Part shown: positions 27,878 through 37,701 of the stretch, in pieces | Numbering within the stretch: position 1 is the stretch's first letter | Layout: every line of letters begins with the position of its first letter | NCBI RefSeq assembly: GCF_001426885.1 | Contig: NZ_LMFP01000003.1 | Coordinates: 248,001-312,000 of the forward strand | From: Pelomonas sp. Root1444 | GTDB lineage: Bacteria > Pseudomonadota > Gammaproteobacteria > Burkholderiales > Burkholderiaceae_C | Length of the DNA: 64,000 nt | Direction: 5' to 3' | Position numbers and translations under genes: made by a program | Notes under the pieces: generated by a model | What the model was told of the DNA's origin: nothing | What the model saw: only the letters and a program-made list of their open reading frames with translations | The model's database searches: none

Positions 27878-28456
27878 ATGACCACCGCCCTCATCGTCAT
27901 CGACGCCCAGCAATCCTTCGCCCACCGACCTTCATTCGAGCCCGCGGAAGTGCCCGCCTACCTGGCCGCGCAGAACCGCCTCATCGCGGGGTTCGAGGCG
28001 GCCGGCCTGCCCATCGTGCGCGTCTTCCATGTGCAGCCCGACGCCAGCGGCGCCGACCCCTTCAGCCTGGAGAGCGGCCTGGTGCGCCCGCTGGACGGCC
28101 TGCGCGACTTCGACGCCGCGCTCACCGTGCACAAGACCCGGCACAGCGCGCTTGTCGCCAGCGGGCTGGATGTCTGGCTCACGCAACGGGGCATCCGCCA
28201 GCTGGTCATCAGCGGCATCCGCACCGAGCAATGCTGCGAGACGACGACCCGCCATGCCAGCGACCTGGGCTGGGACGTGATCTACGTGCCCGAGGCGACA
28301 CTCACGTTCACGATGCAGCACCCCGACGGCTCTCCCCTCACGCCCGCGCAGATCCGCGCGCGCACGGCCGCCGTGCTGGACGGCCGCTTCGCCCGCGTGC
28401 TGGGCGCGGAGGCGGCGCTGCAGGCCGTCGCCGCGCAGGAAGCCGCCCTTGCCTGA
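27878..28456 (+). CDS. Isochorismatase-family cysteine hydrolase
   Basis: 192 residues. The catalytic triad Asp-Lys-Cys is visible: Asp in LIVIDAQQSF, Lys in TVHKTRHSA, Cys in RTEQCCETTTRHA. These hydrolases act on amides such as nicotinamide, N-carbamoyl compounds or isochorismate. Its stop overlaps the start of a GlxA-like regulator by 8 bases, so the regulator may respond to a compound related to the substrate. Confidence 0.88.
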   Translation: MTTALIVIDAQQSFAHRPSFEPAEVPAYLAAQNRLIAGFEAAGLPIVRVFHVQPDASGADPFSLESGLVRPLDGLRDFDAALTVHKTRHSALVASGLDVWLTQRGIRQLVISGIRTEQCCETTTRHASDLGWDVIYVPEATLTFTMQHPDGSPLTPAQIRARTAAVLDGRFARVLGAEAALQAVAAQEAALA

Positions 28457-29447
28457 GTCCGTACAGGTCGCCTTCGTGCTGCAGGACGACAGCCTGGTGC
28501 TGGACTGGGCCGGTCCGGCCGAGGCGCTGCGCATCGCCAACCAGCAGATCGCCGCGCTGCGGCTGGCGGCGCCGCCCTTCGAGCTGCACTTCGTCGCCGC
28601 GCAGGCGGTATCGACAGGCTCCGTCGGCGTGCGGCTGCAAGGTCTGGAGCCGCTGCCGGCGCAGTTGCCCGCCGGCAGCTGGGTTGTTCTCGTCGGCCGC
28701 ACCTCCGCCGCTGAAACCGGCACCGAGCCCGGCGCACCGGCCGGGCAGCGTGAGCTGATCGCCTGGCTGGCCCGCCTGGCACCAGGGCGTGCGGGGCTGC
28801 GCCTCGTCACCGTCTGCTCGGGTGCCCTGCTCGCGGCACGCGCCGGCCTGCTGGACGGCCGTCGCGCCACCACCCACCACCACCACCTGGACGACCTCGC
28901 CCGTCTGGCGCCGCGCGCGACGGTGCTGCAGGACCGCGTCTTCGTGGAAGACGGCGAGGTGTTCACCAGCGCCGGCGTCACCGCGGGCATCGACCTCGCG
29001 TTGCACCTCATCGCCGGCCATGCCGGCGAGCTCGTCGCCGCCCGCGTCGCCGAGCAGATGGCGGTGCCGCTCCGCCGCGGCGCGGCCGATCCCGAGCTGT
29101 CGCCATTGCTGGCCCACCGGCAGCACCTGAACGCCCGCCTGCACCGTGTGCAGGACGCGCTGAGCCTGGCGCCGCGCGAGGACTGGCCGCTGGAGCGCAT
29201 GGCGGCGCTGGCGGCCACGACGCCGCGCACGCTGAGCCGCCTGTTCGCCCAGCATGCCGGCACCAGCCCACAGGCCTATCTGCGTGGCGTGCGCCTGGCG
29301 GTCGCGCGCAATGCGCTGCAGGCGGGCGCCAGCGTCGCCGCGGCGAGCGAGGCGGCCGGCTTCAGTGCCGAGCTGCAGCTGCGCCGTGCCTGGGCGGCGG
29401 CAGGTTGGGCCGGCTCGCCCTCCCAGGCGCGCCGCCGCACCGGCTGA
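28449..29447 (+). CDS. GlxA-family transcriptional regulator (DJ-1/PfpI plus AraC HTH)
   Basis: 332 residues from TTG 28449, overlapping the isochorismatase stop. The N-terminal DJ-1/PfpI-like domain (about 1-195) has LVTVCSGALLAARAGLL with the nucleophile-elbow Cys and RATTHHHHLDDLARLAP. The C-terminal AraC/XylS domain (about 230-330) has two helix-turn-helix units (MAALAATTPRTLSRLF; VAAASEAAGFS). GlxA-type proteins are regulators that may sense small metabolites. Confidence 0.9.
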   Translation: MPESVQVAFVLQDDSLVLDWAGPAEALRIANQQIAALRLAAPPFELHFVAAQAVSTGSVGVRLQGLEPLPAQLPAGSWVVLVGRTSAAETGTEPGAPAGQRELIAWLARLAPGRAGLRLVTVCSGALLAARAGLLDGRRATTHHHHLDDLARLAPRATVLQDRVFVEDGEVFTSAGVTAGIDLALHLIAGHAGELVAARVAEQMAVPLRRGAADPELSPLLAHRQHLNARLHRVQDALSLAPREDWPLERMAALAATTPRTLSRLFAQHAGTSPQAYLRGVRLAVARNALQAGASVAAASEAAGFSAELQLRRAWAAAGWAGSPSQARRRTG

Positions 29448-29543
29448 ACCGGCTCACACCCACAGTAAAAGCGAAGCGTCGTTCAGCCTCAGGCTGTGCG
29501 TCGGCTTGCGACAATGCGCGACTTTCCACGGCGCCGTCCCACC

Positions 29544-30314
29544 ATGCTTGAACTGCTGACCAATCCGCAGACCTGGATCGCCCTCGCGACGCTGACCGCG
29601 CTGGAGCTGGTGCTGGGCATCGACAACATCATCTTCATCAGCATCCTGGTGGACAAGTTGCCCAAGGCCAAGCAGGAGCTGGCGCGGCGCCTGGGCCTGT
29701 TCATGGCCATGTTCATGCGCATCGGCCTGTTGATGATGCTGGCCTGGATCGTCGGCATGGTCGAGCCGCTGTTCACGCTGCCGGTGTTCGACCAGCCGGT
29801 CTCCGGCCGTGACCTCATCCTGATCGGCGGCGGCCTGTTCCTGATCTGGAAGAGCACGGGCGAGATCCATGGCTCGCTGGAAGGCGAGGACGAGAACCAC
29901 GACGGTGTCGGCGCCAAGGCCAAGGCGGCCTTCGCGGCCATCATCCTGCAGATCATGGTGATCGACCTGGTGTTCTCGCTGGACTCCATCATCACCGCCG
30001 TGGGCATGGTGGACGACGTACGCATCATGATCGGCGCCGTGGTCTGCTCGGTCGCGCTGATGATGCTGTTCGCCGGCCCCATCGGCCGCTTCGTGTCCAA
30101 CCACCCGACGATCAAGATGCTGGCGCTGAGCTTCCTCGTCGTCGTCGGCGTGGTGCTCGTCGCCGAGGGCTTCGGCCACCACGTGCCCAAGGGCTACATC
30201 TACTTCGCGATGGCCTTCTCGCTGGGCGTCGAGATGATGAACATCAAGATGCGCAAGAAGTCCGCGACCAAGGTCAAGCTGCGCCAGCAGATCCCGGGCG
30301 GCGACGACGAGTGA
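29544..30314 (+). CDS. TerC-family integral membrane protein
   Basis: 256 residues with about seven membrane helices. Conserved acidic motifs are present in ELVLGIDNIIFI and DLVFSLDSIITAVGM. TerC/Alx proteins export Mn2+ or assist metal loading of secreted proteins. The 96-base upstream stretch is too short and unstructured to assign a yybP-ykoY Mn riboswitch. A GC-rich terminator follows. Confidence 0.9.
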   Translation: MLELLTNPQTWIALATLTALELVLGIDNIIFISILVDKLPKAKQELARRLGLFMAMFMRIGLLMMLAWIVGMVEPLFTLPVFDQPVSGRDLILIGGGLFLIWKSTGEIHGSLEGEDENHDGVGAKAKAAFAAIILQIMVIDLVFSLDSIITAVGMVDDVRIMIGAVVCSVALMMLFAGPIGRFVSNHPTIKMLALSFLVVVGVVLVAEGFGHHVPKGYIYFAMAFSLGVEMMNIKMRKKSATKVKLRQQIPGGDDE

Positions 30315-30320
30315 AGCCCT

Positions 30321-30355
30321 GCGGCCTCGCGCGGGAGCGCGGGGCCGCACGTTTT
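30321..30355 (+). terminator. Rho-independent terminator after the terC-like gene
   Basis: The stem GCGGCC-CGCGC / GCGCG-GGCCGC, with one bulge on each arm and a GGGA loop, is followed by ACGTTTT. It lies 7 bases after the stop and ends at the convergent ureD stop. Confidence 0.8.
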
Positions 30356-31197
30356 CAGGTCGCCCAGATGCGCGGCTCGGCCGTCCGTAGCGACCACAGC
30401 CGCTCGCGCCACAGCGCCCGCACACGCCGCAGCGCCAGTGTGACGGCCTCGACCTCGTCGCCGATGACGCGGGTCAGCAGCACGGCGCCGCGCGGGCCGG
30501 CCAGGTGCGTGATGCCTGACCTGGGCACGCCGTCCAGCAGCGCGCGGCTCGCCGTCAACAACCCTTCCACGTCGGCCAGCGCGCCGGCCTGCGCATAGGC
30601 CAGCGTGCCCAGCACCCGGTGGCCCGCCAGGCCACACGGGCCGTCGAGCAAGGCCTTGTCCGCCGCGTCCAGCCAGCCCCGGTCCAGCCATTGGCATTGG
30701 CCGCTGATCTCCAGGTGCTGCAGCAGCCGGCCGGTGTCGAAAGGCTGGCTGGCGGCGGGCAGCCCCAGGCCCAGCACCTCGGTCGCGAACAGGCTGGCGC
30801 CGGGCGCGAGGTTGAGCCTCACCTCGTTGCGCGCGATGCAGGCGGGGTAGGCCAGCGTCTCCTGCGGCAGCCACTCAAGGCGCGCGCCCTCGCCCACGTT
30901 GGCGTGCACGAGCTGCGTCGCCTCCCCCGCGTTGGAGCGGTAGAAGCGCGTGGCGGCCGGCGTGGTGACGAGCAGGTGTGCGCCGGCCTGCAGCTCGAGC
31001 TGGATGTCGAGCCGGTCGCCGCCGACCAGGCCACCGGGCGGGTGCACGAGCACCGCATGCGCAATGCCGGCGCCCTCCGGGTGGAGCGTCTTCAGGAGCC
31101 GCAGCGGGCCGTCGTGGCGGGCATGCACGCGCGTCGCGCCACCGCCGTCGCGCGCGGCGGTCAGCACCAGCCGCGCGGGCCAGCGGATCTCAGACAA
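30355..31197 (-). CDS. ureD: Urease accessory protein UreD
   Basis: 280 residues. UreD binds apo-urease first and forms the platform for UreF and UreG. Typical segments are [25 protein letters not shown] and WLPQETLAY. It is the last gene of the accessory operon and overlaps ureG by 8 bases. In most Burkholderiales ureD precedes ureA; here it is at the far end from the structural genes. Confidence 0.95.
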   Translation of the reverse strand: MSEIRWPARLVLTAARDGGGATRVHARHDGPLRLLKTLHPEGAGIAHAVLVHPPGGLVGGDRLDIQLELQAGAHLLVTTPAATRFYRSNAGEATQLVHANVGEGARLEWLPQETLAYPACIARNEVRLNLAPGASLFATEVLGLGLPAASQPFDTGRLLQHLEISGQCQWLDRGWLDAADKALLDGPCGLAGHRVLGTLAYAQAGALADVEGLLTASRALLDGVPRSGITHLAGPRGAVLLTRVIGDEVEAVTLALRRVRALWRERLWSLRTAEPRIWAT

Positions 31198-31825
31198 GCA
31201 GGCCCTTCTTCTCGATGAAGGCGACGACCTCGGCCAGGCCCTCGCGGGTCTTGAGGTTGGTCATGACCCAGGGCTTCACCGGCCGCATGCGCGCGGTGTC
31301 GCTGCGCATCACGTCCAGGTCGGCGCCCACGTGCGGCGCCAGGTCGGTCTTGTTGATGACGAAGAGGTCGCTCTTCGTGATGCCGGGGCCGCCCTTGCGC
31401 GGGATCTTCTCGCCGGCCGCCACGTCGATGACGTAGATGGTCAGGTCGCTCAGCTCGGGGCTGAAGGTGGCGGCGAGGTTGTCGCCGCCGCTCTCGACGA
31501 AGACGATGTCCGCGTCGGGGAACTTGTCCAGCATGCGGTCCACGGCTTCGAGGTTGATGGAGCAGTCCTCGCGGATGGCGGTGTGCGGGCAGCCGCCGGT
31601 CTCCACGCCCATGATGCGCTCCGGCGCCAGCGCGCCGGCGACCGTCAGCAGGCGCTGGTCTTCCTTCGTGTAGATGTCGTTGGTGACGACGACGAGGTCC
31701 CAGTTGTCGCGCATCGTCTTGCAGAGCATTTCGACGAGGGTGGTCTTGCCCGAGCCGACGGGGCCGCCGACGCCCACGCGCAGCGGCGGCAGCTTTTTGG
31801 TGCGGTTCGGAATGGCGTGCATCAT
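31190..31825 (-). CDS. ureG: Urease accessory GTPase UreG
   Basis: 211 residues. This SIMIBI-class GTPase delivers Ni2+ to urease. The P-loop is [10 protein letters not shown]. The metal-binding Cys-Pro-His appears in [14 protein letters not shown], the switch [15 protein letters not shown] follows, and [10 protein letters not shown] is the G4 motif. A methionine codon at 31822 is an alternative start. The gap of 109 bases to ureF contains a repeat copy in the opposite orientation. Confidence 0.97.
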   Translation of the reverse strand: MMHAIPNRTKKLPPLRVGVGGPVGSGKTTLVEMLCKTMRDNWDLVVVTNDIYTKEDQRLLTVAGALAPERIMGVETGGCPHTAIREDCSINLEAVDRMLDKFPDADIVFVESGGDNLAATFSPELSDLTIYVIDVAAGEKIPRKGGPGITKSDLFVINKTDLAPHVGADLDVMRSDTARMRPVKPWVMTNLKTREGLAEVVAFIEKKGLLV

Positions 31826-31830
31826 GTCTG

Positions 31831-31907
31831 CCCCTCGTTCGTCGAGTACGCCGAACGATCCCCCGAGGGGATGGCGGGCCGGCTTGGGGCGGCCCGGCGC
31901 TCGGCCC
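31831..31907 (+). repeat. Dispersed intergenic repeat, short copy between ureF and ureG
   Basis: The plus strand reads box GCCCCTCGT, hairpin TTCG...CGAA, box CCCCCGAGGGGA, then GCGGGCCGGCTTGGGGCGG and CGGCGCTCGGCCC. The order is the same as in the 26.5 and 55.9 kb copies, but the first hairpin sequence differs and the second hairpin is missing. It stands against the direction of the ure operon, between the ureF stop and the ureG start. Confidence 0.8.
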
Positions 31908-31934
31908 TTCTGGAAGTGGTGGTCATCAAGATAT

Positions 31935-32621
31935 TCATGAGCGGAACAGTCTCGAATATTGCGTTTCGTGGCGGGCGCCGTGGATGCCGAGCAGCGGCGC
32001 GAACGCCATCGGCTCGGGTGCAGCCAGGGCGGTCGCCACGGCTGGCGGGATGGCGTGCACGAGGCGTGCCAGCAGGCGCTGGCCGGCCGTCTGGCCGAGC
32101 GGCACGCAGCGCACGGCAGCCTGCATCAGATTCTCGGCCCAGCCGAAGGCGATGGCCGTCAGCGCAGGATTCAGTGCGGCGCCCCGTGACGCAGCCACGG
32201 CTCCCATCACCACGGGCCAGGTGGGCGCGGGCTTGAGCTGCTGCAGCAGCGGCAGCACCGGCGCATCGGGCACCAGCCCCTGCATCCAGACCACCAGGCT
32301 GCGGCCCATCTGCTGGGCCTGCTGCAGGCTCTCGCTGGTCTCGCGGGTCTGCAGCACCCAGGCGTTGAGCGCCGTGAGCCGCGCACCGTCCAGCGCCAGC
32401 GTGGCAGCATGCGCGGCGGCGGCCACGGGCAGTTCGGCGCGGGCCTGCACGAGTTCGAGCTGGTTCAGCAGCCAGTCGCCGGCGCTGGTCTCGTCGTGCA
32501 CGAGGCCCGCGTCGACCGCCGCCTCCAGGCCCTCGGAATAGCTGAAGCCGCCGACCGGCAACGCCGGGCTGGCGAGCCACAGCAGGTGCAGCAGCGTGCT
32601 GTCGGCCGGCGGCGGTTGCAT
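31935..32621 (-). CDS. ureF: Urease accessory protein UreF
   Basis: 228 residues from ATG 32621, which shares its A with the stop of the upstream barrel gene. It is all-helical, with the family opening [21 protein letters not shown]. UreF gates UreG GTP hydrolysis and joins UreD to UreG. The C-terminal tail ([11 protein letters not shown]) is the part that contacts UreD in known complexes. Confidence 0.94.
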   Translation of the reverse strand: MQPPPADSTLLHLLWLASPALPVGGFSYSEGLEAAVDAGLVHDETSAGDWLLNQLELVQARAELPVAAAAHAATLALDGARLTALNAWVLQTRETSESLQQAQQMGRSLVVWMQGLVPDAPVLPLLQQLKPAPTWPVVMGAVAASRGAALNPALTAIAFGWAENLMQAAVRCVPLGQTAGQRLLARLVHAIPPAVATALAAPEPMAFAPLLGIHGARHETQYSRLFRS

Positions 32622-33214
32622 CAGAAGTTGAAGGCGATGCCAGCACCCAGCGTGCGCACGGTGACCGTCTGCTTGGGGCCGCCGGAGGTTTCGCGCAGGT
32701 CGGCGCGCGTCCAATCCGCATTCAGGCTGGTGCTCCAGTGGCGCGCGAACTGCCAGGAGAGCCCGAAGCCGAGATAGGGCTTCACGGCAGTGGTCGAGAT
32801 GGTCCCCGGGTTCTGGTCCAGCAGCCCGACGGCCGGCTGCAGCTTCAGCCCGTTCGACGCCCCGCCGAACCGGACCAGGGCGCCCACGCTGCCCGACAAC
32901 GGCAAGGTGTAGGCCGCGCCGAGACCGAAGCTCGTGAGCTCTGCGGAATAGCTGCGCAGGAAACCCCAGTCAGCGTCGATGTGGCGGTAGGTCACCTCGA
33001 ACGCCCACGACGGGTCGAACCGGTGTCCGGCACGCACGACATGGCTCACGTCCACGCGGCTGCAATCGGTGTTGGCGGGGCAGTTCAGGCTGACCTTGCC
33101 GGTGCCGCGTTCCACGCCGATGTAGTTGGCGGCCGCCAGGTTGGGCGCCTGTGCGAAGGCGTTGCTGGCCAGGCCGAGCGCGAGGCCGGCCAGCGCCGTA
33201 CGGATGGTTGTCAT
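32621..33214 (-). CDS. Small outer-membrane beta-barrel protein inside the urease accessory operon
   Basis: 197 residues with a signal peptide (about 1-22, ending SNAFA-Q). Alternating hydrophobic strands and a C-terminal Phe (GAGIAFNF) mark an OmpX/OmpW-size barrel. Two Cys lie in an N-terminal loop (LNCPANTDCS). It is translationally coupled to ureF by a TGATG overlap and lies 124 bases after ureE. It might let urea or Ni2+ through the outer membrane, but only its position supports this. Family assignment beyond an outer-membrane barrel is not secure. Confidence 0.75.
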   Translation of the reverse strand: MTTIRTALAGLALGLASNAFAQAPNLAAANYIGVERGTGKVSLNCPANTDCSRVDVSHVVRAGHRFDPSWAFEVTYRHIDADWGFLRSYSAELTSFGLGAAYTLPLSGSVGALVRFGGASNGLKLQPAVGLLDQNPGTISTTAVKPYLGFGLSWQFARHWSTSLNADWTRADLRETSGGPKQTVTVRTLGAGIAFNF

Positions 33215-33338
33215 GTCACTCCCTTGTGCAATGGATGTCGTCGATGCGCCGCGGTGCGGTCGATGACAACGCCGAACCGCAGCGGGCCGCATGCTAACCG
33301 TGGCAATCGGCGGCATCCGGCGCACGCGCCGATGCCTG

Positions 33339-33965
33339 TCAGTGGTCGTGGTCGTGCCCGTGGTTGCAGCCGGGGCCGTGCACATGCCCCGCGTCATGCG
33401 CCTTGACGGGGATGGGCAGCGGCTTGCGCGCCGGCGCCGCGGCGTGTTCATGCGCATGGCCGTGATCGTGGTCGTGGTGCTCATGGCCATGGTGGTGGCC
33501 GTGGCCGGCGCCCTCGCCATAGGCCCCGCCCTCGGGCTCGAAAGCCGCCTGCGCCTCGGTCACGATGAGGTGCTGGCGGCGCAGCATGTCGGCCAGCACC
33601 GGGTCGGGTTCGAACTGCAGCAGGTCGGGCTGCAGTTCGAGCGGCACATGGCGGTTGCCGAGGTGGTAGGCGGCGCGCAACAGGTCGAACGGGCTGCCAT
33701 GTTCGGTGCAGTGCCGCACCTGCAGCACCGGCTGGGGCGAGGCGACGACGCGCAGCAACGAGCCGTCCTCTCCGACCAGCACGTCACCGCCGCGCAGCGC
33801 TGTCCCGCGCGGCAGCACCACGGCCACCTCTCGGCCGGTGCTGTCGGTCGCGCCGAAGCGGCTCTTGCTGCGCGTGTCCCAGTCGAGCTCCAGCGCCGGC
33901 GCGCGTTTGAGCAGTACAGCGGCAAGGCCGCCGCCCTGGGGCAGGCGTTTGGAATAGGTATTCAT
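33339..33965 (-). CDS. ureE: Urease nickel metallochaperone UreE with a His-rich tail
   Basis: 208 residues. The N-terminal peptide-binding domain and the central metal domain (residues about 75-150, with ELQPD and [17 protein letters not shown]) are normal. The C-terminal 60 residues are very rich in His and Asp/Glu and end HGHDHDH, a nickel-storage tail as in Klebsiella-type UreE. It is the first gene of the accessory block and is divergent from a crotonase gene with 60 bases between, so a promoter should lie there. Confidence 0.95.
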   Translation of the reverse strand: MNTYSKRLPQGGGLAAVLLKRAPALELDWDTRSKSRFGATDSTGREVAVVLPRGTALRGGDVLVGEDGSLLRVVASPQPVLQVRHCTEHGSPFDLLRAAYHLGNRHVPLELQPDLLQFEPDPVLADMLRRQHLIVTEAQAAFEPEGGAYGEGAGHGHHHGHEHHDHDHGHAHEHAAAPARKPLPIPVKAHDAGHVHGPGCNHGHDHDH

Positions 33966-34025
33966 TGGTGGGTTCCCGAACAAGCCGGCTAGTATTACTC
34001 GACACCGCTCAACAGCGCTGACCCC

Positions 34026-34838
34026 ATGCAACTCGAAACCCTCACCCTCTCCATCCAGAGCCACATCGCCACCGTCCGCCTGAACCGGCCGGACAAGGCC
34101 AACGCGATGAATGCGGTCATGTGGCAGGACATCCGCCGCGCCTTCGATTGGATCGACACCCAGCCCGAGGCCCGCGTGGCGGTGCTGGAGGGCGAAGGCA
34201 AGCATTTCACGGCCGGCATCGACCTGCAGATGATGATGGGCCTCGCCCCGCAGATCGAGGACCCCTGCGACGGCCGCACCCGCGAGGGCCTGCGCCGCGT
34301 CATCCTCGACATGCAGGACACGCTCACCAGCCTGGAGCGCTGCCGCAAGCCGGTGCTCGCGGCCATCCACGGCGCCTGCGTGGGCGGCGGCATCGACCTG
34401 ATCTGCGCCGCCGACATGCGCTATTGCAGCGCGGACGCCTACTTCTCCATCAAGGAGATCGACATCGGCATGGTGGCCGACGTGGGCACCCTGCAGCGCC
34501 TGCCCAAGCTGATCGGCGGCCAGGGCCTGGTGCGCGAGCTGGCCTACACGGGCCGGCGCGTGGAGGCGGCCGAGGCGCGCGACATCGGCCTCGTCAACCG
34601 CGTGTTCGACAGCCGGGAGGCGCTGCAGGCCGGCGTGCGCGAGATCGCCGCCACCATCGCGGCCAAGTCGCCGCTGTCCATCCGCGGCACCAAGGAACAG
34701 CTGAACTACGCGCGCGACCACACGGTGGCCGACGGCTTGAACTACATCGCGACGTGGAACGCCGCGATGTTGATGAGCGAAGACCTGACCAAGGCCATGA
34801 TGGCCGGCAAGGGCGCGGCGCCGGTGTTCCGTGATTGA
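34026..34838 (+). CDS. Enoyl-CoA hydratase/isomerase, dienoyl-CoA isomerase type
   Basis: 270 residues, crotonase fold. The oxyanion segment is [21 protein letters not shown]. The acidic pair in [22 protein letters not shown] matches delta3,5-delta2,4-dienoyl-CoA isomerases (ECH1) better than hydratases. It would help break down unsaturated acyl-CoAs. Its stop overlaps the GFA gene by 8 bases. It begins the block that separates the two halves of the urease locus. Confidence 0.88.
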   Translation: MQLETLTLSIQSHIATVRLNRPDKANAMNAVMWQDIRRAFDWIDTQPEARVAVLEGEGKHFTAGIDLQMMMGLAPQIEDPCDGRTREGLRRVILDMQDTLTSLERCRKPVLAAIHGACVGGGIDLICAADMRYCSADAYFSIKEIDIGMVADVGTLQRLPKLIGGQGLVRELAYTGRRVEAAEARDIGLVNRVFDSREALQAGVREIAATIAAKSPLSIRGTKEQLNYARDHTVADGLNYIATWNAAMLMSEDLTKAMMAGKGAAPVFRD

Positions 34839-35247
34839 TCGCCGCAGCCTGATGCCGGTGTCACCCTTGACCCCAGGACCCATTGCGCGCGGCTCGTGCT
34901 ATTGCGGTGACGTGTCCGTCACCGTGCCCGCACCGCTGCGCCGCCCGGTCAACTGCCATTGCGGCGAGTGCCGCCGCCTGAGCGGCGCGGCGTTCACCAC
35001 CTGGATCACTGCGCTGCGCGAGCAGGTCGTCGTCGGCAACCCGGCAGGCCTGTCCACGTTCAGCCCCACGCCCAACCTGCAACGCTCGTTCTGCAAGACC
35101 TGCGGCTCGCACGTCCTCACGGCGGACGTCCGCCTGCCCAAGGTATACGGCTTCCCGGCCGGCCTCTTCGAGGGCGAAGCCATCGAGCCGCCCGCGACGG
35201 ACTACTTCATCGGCGACAAGGCCAGTTGGTACGACACGCCGGTTTGA
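34831..35247 (+). CDS. GFA/CENP-V family zinc protein
   Basis: 138 residues from GTG 34831, or 131 from ATG 34852. Zinc-site cysteines are clear: [22 protein letters not shown] and FCKTCGSHV. The family is named after glutathione-dependent formaldehyde-activating enzyme, but the true role of most members is unknown. Coupled to the isomerase upstream. Confidence 0.87.
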   Translation: MIDRRSLMPVSPLTPGPIARGSCYCGDVSVTVPAPLRRPVNCHCGECRRLSGAAFTTWITALREQVVVGNPAGLSTFSPTPNLQRSFCKTCGSHVLTADVRLPKVYGFPAGLFEGEAIEPPATDYFIGDKASWYDTPV

Positions 35248-35310
35248 GCACCGGCACGACACAGGCACGGGGTTTGCCGCGACCGCAGACCTTGTCGACA
35301 GGAGACCCCG

Positions 35311-35640
35311 ATGAGCGCCCCCACACCCTACACGAGCAACGAACCGACCCGCGCCGAGGTCGAGGCGATGGCGGGCAGCACCGTGCTTGAGTTCGGCGCC
35401 AACTGGTGCGGCATCTGCCAGGCGGCACAGCAGACCATCGGCAATGCGCTGGCAGCGCACGCGCCGCTGCGCCACCTGAAAGTCGAGGATGGCCGCGGAC
35501 GCCCCCTCGGCCGCTCTTTCGGCATCAAGCTGTGGCCGACGCTGGTCATGCTGCAGGACGGCCGGGAGGTCGCGCGCGTGGTGCGGCCTGGCAGCACGCA
35601 GGAGATCGCTGACGCGCTGGCCCAGCTCGGCGGCGCGTAG
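35311..35640 (+). CDS. Thioredoxin-family protein
   Basis: 109 residues with no signal peptide, so cytoplasmic. The active site is WCGIC instead of WCGPC, and the cis-Pro segment is KLWPTLVML. Gly/Ile between the cysteines would change the redox potential. A GGAGA site precedes the start. The 100 bases after it hold no gene that I can support. Confidence 0.85.
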   Translation: MSAPTPYTSNEPTRAEVEAMAGSTVLEFGANWCGICQAAQQTIGNALAAHAPLRHLKVEDGRGRPLGRSFGIKLWPTLVMLQDGREVARVVRPGSTQEIADALAQLGGA

Positions 35641-35740
35641 CGCAGCATGACGATGTCCGGGCCGGCGAGGCAGCGTTGCTCGATCGGCGTCAGCGGCGCG
35701 GGCAGCCTGCTCGAAGCAGCACCCCGCTGAAGCCGCGCGG

Positions 35741-37609
35741 CTATTCCCGTTTCGTGTTGTCCGGCGCGGACTTGCGCCGCATCGTGGCTTCCATGCGCAA
35801 CCCCTGCGCGGCAGCAGCCAGCTCGGCCCGCCGCCGCGGGTCTGACGTGTTCAGCGCCATTGTCTCGATGGCAGCGGCCCCGGCTTCCGCGTTGGAGATG
35901 AACGCCACGCTTTGCAACACGTCCTTCTTGTCCAGGGTCCACTCCTTGAACGGCGCGTCGGACGCGGGGTTGCGGCGCATCTCGGCCAGGATGTCGCCGC
36001 GGCTCACGCCCGCTTCGAGGCGGCCCTGCCACTGCCTGGCCCATCGGGCCGCGGGCTCGTCGCGCACGTTCTGCGCCAGCGAGACAAGCGTCCGGTGCGC
36101 CTCGTCCGCGTTGCCTGCATAGGCGTAGGCCAGCGCTGCGGAGCGGGCGAGCGCATCGACTTCGCGCGCGGTCTGCCATGCCGAGATGACCCCCTCCAAG
36201 GCGGCGCTGTCGGGGGCATCCGTGGCGGCAACTTCGGCCTTGAAGACCGCGAGGGCTGCTTCCGGCGATTGCGGGTTCAGGCCGCGCGCGCTTCGCAGGT
36301 GACCCAGGGCGGCCTGCAGATGGGCGCGCCGGGCATCACCCGCGGTGCGCTCGGCCAGGCGCAGGTTCGCCATGCCGAGCAGATACCGGGCTTCGAAGTT
36401 GGCGTCCTCCTCTCGCAGGACCGCATTCAGCGCTGGCATGGCGTCCTGCGGGTTGCCCCAGTCGATCTGCGCCCGGCTCAAGGTGAGGCGGGCCAGATCG
36501 TCGTTCGGAAACTGCGCCGCCAGGCCGGCGACTTTCTTCAGCAGGGCCTCCCCGCCCGGCCGGCCCGGGCAGGCCTTCAAGGCGGCATCCGCCAGCACGA
36601 ATTCGCCCGCCGCGCGCGGCAGCGCCCGGAACCTCACCGAGGTGGCGGGTAGCGATGGGAGTGCCACACGCAGCGCGTCGGTGCCCTGCAGGCCATACCG
36701 CCACATCACCTGGTTGATCTCGGCCGCCTTCAGGCCGTAGGCGCTTTCGAAGGCGGTCGTCGGGGAGGTGCCCCGGTCGACGAGCCCGAGATAGCGGTTC
36801 AGGCGTTGTCGGCGGTCTTCCGACGACAGCATGTAGTGTGTCAACAGCCAGGACTTGGCCTCGAACTCCAGGCGCACGCCGCCCGGTCCGGCGTAGTTGT
36901 GCGCGTTGGCAAGGTTCTCCTGCAGGACGTCGCCATACTCCAGGCTGGACATCCGGCTGTGCGTGAGAAGCCGCAGGTAGCCGGCGATTTCCTTCGGCAT
37001 CCGGCCCACCACCATCTGACTTTGCGAGAACCGCACGGCGGAGAAGTACTGCGCGAAGCCGTCGATGAACGAGGTCGGGATGCGGATGTCGGTATGGCGA
37101 TAGAGGAAGTGCCGCGTATACGCCTCGAAGACATAGGACAGCGTGTCGTTCAGCGGTGACTTGTCGAGCTGCTCGTCGGCAAGGCTGGGGATGCGCTCCA
37201 GATGCACGCCGAATCCCTGAACGCCGGAAGCGCAGCTGCTGTACAGGCCGACCGCATCGATCGGCATGCTGGCGTCGATCTCGCGCAGCTGCGAAGCCCG
37301 GCTGTGGTAGTACAGCGTCAGCTTCGGCTCCTGCCGCCCAGCCTCGCGCAGGGACCGGGTGTACAGGCGCAGCACATGGTCGAGCTTCTCAAGGTTGTCG
37401 AGCAGCAGGCTGACATCTTCTTCCCGGGCGTCGGAGTAAACAACGAAGCGCTGGCTCTCGGCCCGGAACCACTTGGAGACCTCGCTCTTCCTGCCGACCA
37501 CCTCCACGCGCTCCAGGTTTGCCGGGCCGACTTGCTCGGCGCTGCTCGAGAAGGCAGACAACAAACAGAAAGTGGCGGCGAGAGCGTTCACGCAGGGCAC
37601 TTTGCGCAT
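35741..37609 (-). CDS. Secreted protein with DUF1570-like and TPR-like regions
   Basis: 622 residues from ATG 37609, with AAGGA upstream. A signal peptide (about 1-24) is followed by an N-terminal peptidase-like region (FVVYSDAREEDVSLLLDNLEKLDHVLRL, parts shown) resembling DUF1570 proteins. That region lacks an obvious HExxH zinc motif. The C-terminal half is helical with repeats of TPR type (NFEARYLLGMANLRLAERT; ALGHLRSARGLNPQSPEAA). It is probably periplasmic. Function unknown. Confidence 0.7.
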   Translation of the reverse strand: MRKVPCVNALAATFCLLSAFSSSAEQVGPANLERVEVVGRKSEVSKWFRAESQRFVVYSDAREEDVSLLLDNLEKLDHVLRLYTRSLREAGRQEPKLTLYYHSRASQLREIDASMPIDAVGLYSSCASGVQGFGVHLERIPSLADEQLDKSPLNDTLSYVFEAYTRHFLYRHTDIRIPTSFIDGFAQYFSAVRFSQSQMVVGRMPKEIAGYLRLLTHSRMSSLEYGDVLQENLANAHNYAGPGGVRLEFEAKSWLLTHYMLSSEDRRQRLNRYLGLVDRGTSPTTAFESAYGLKAAEINQVMWRYGLQGTDALRVALPSLPATSVRFRALPRAAGEFVLADAALKACPGRPGGEALLKKVAGLAAQFPNDDLARLTLSRAQIDWGNPQDAMPALNAVLREEDANFEARYLLGMANLRLAERTAGDARRAHLQAALGHLRSARGLNPQSPEAALAVFKAEVAATDAPDSAALEGVISAWQTAREVDALARSAALAYAYAGNADEAHRTLVSLAQNVRDEPAARWARQWQGRLEAGVSRGDILAEMRRNPASDAPFKEWTLDKKDVLQSVAFISNAEAGAAAIETMALNTSDPRRRAELAAAAQGLRMEATMRRKSAPDNTKRE

Positions 37610-37701
37610 GGTGATCCTTCTTGGCGTGGCTTGGTGCGCGGTTGCGCGAGCTTCCATCCTAACGGCCAGTCACTGCCGCCTCAGAGCCGATCACGCGGCT
37701 G

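Noticed and set aside
29448-29543. yybP-ykoY Mn riboswitch before the terC-like gene
   Set aside because: Such elements occur before some terC genes, but this 96-base leader shows none of the expected paired core.
33966-34883. Long upstream extension of ureE
   Set aside because: It is antisense to the crotonase gene; UreE proteins begin near [10 protein letters not shown] at 33965.
35641-35740. Possible gene relic on the minus strand (LTPIEQRCLAGPDIVMLRYA)
   Set aside because: It looks protein-like but is short, has no start and matches no family I can name; left unannotated.
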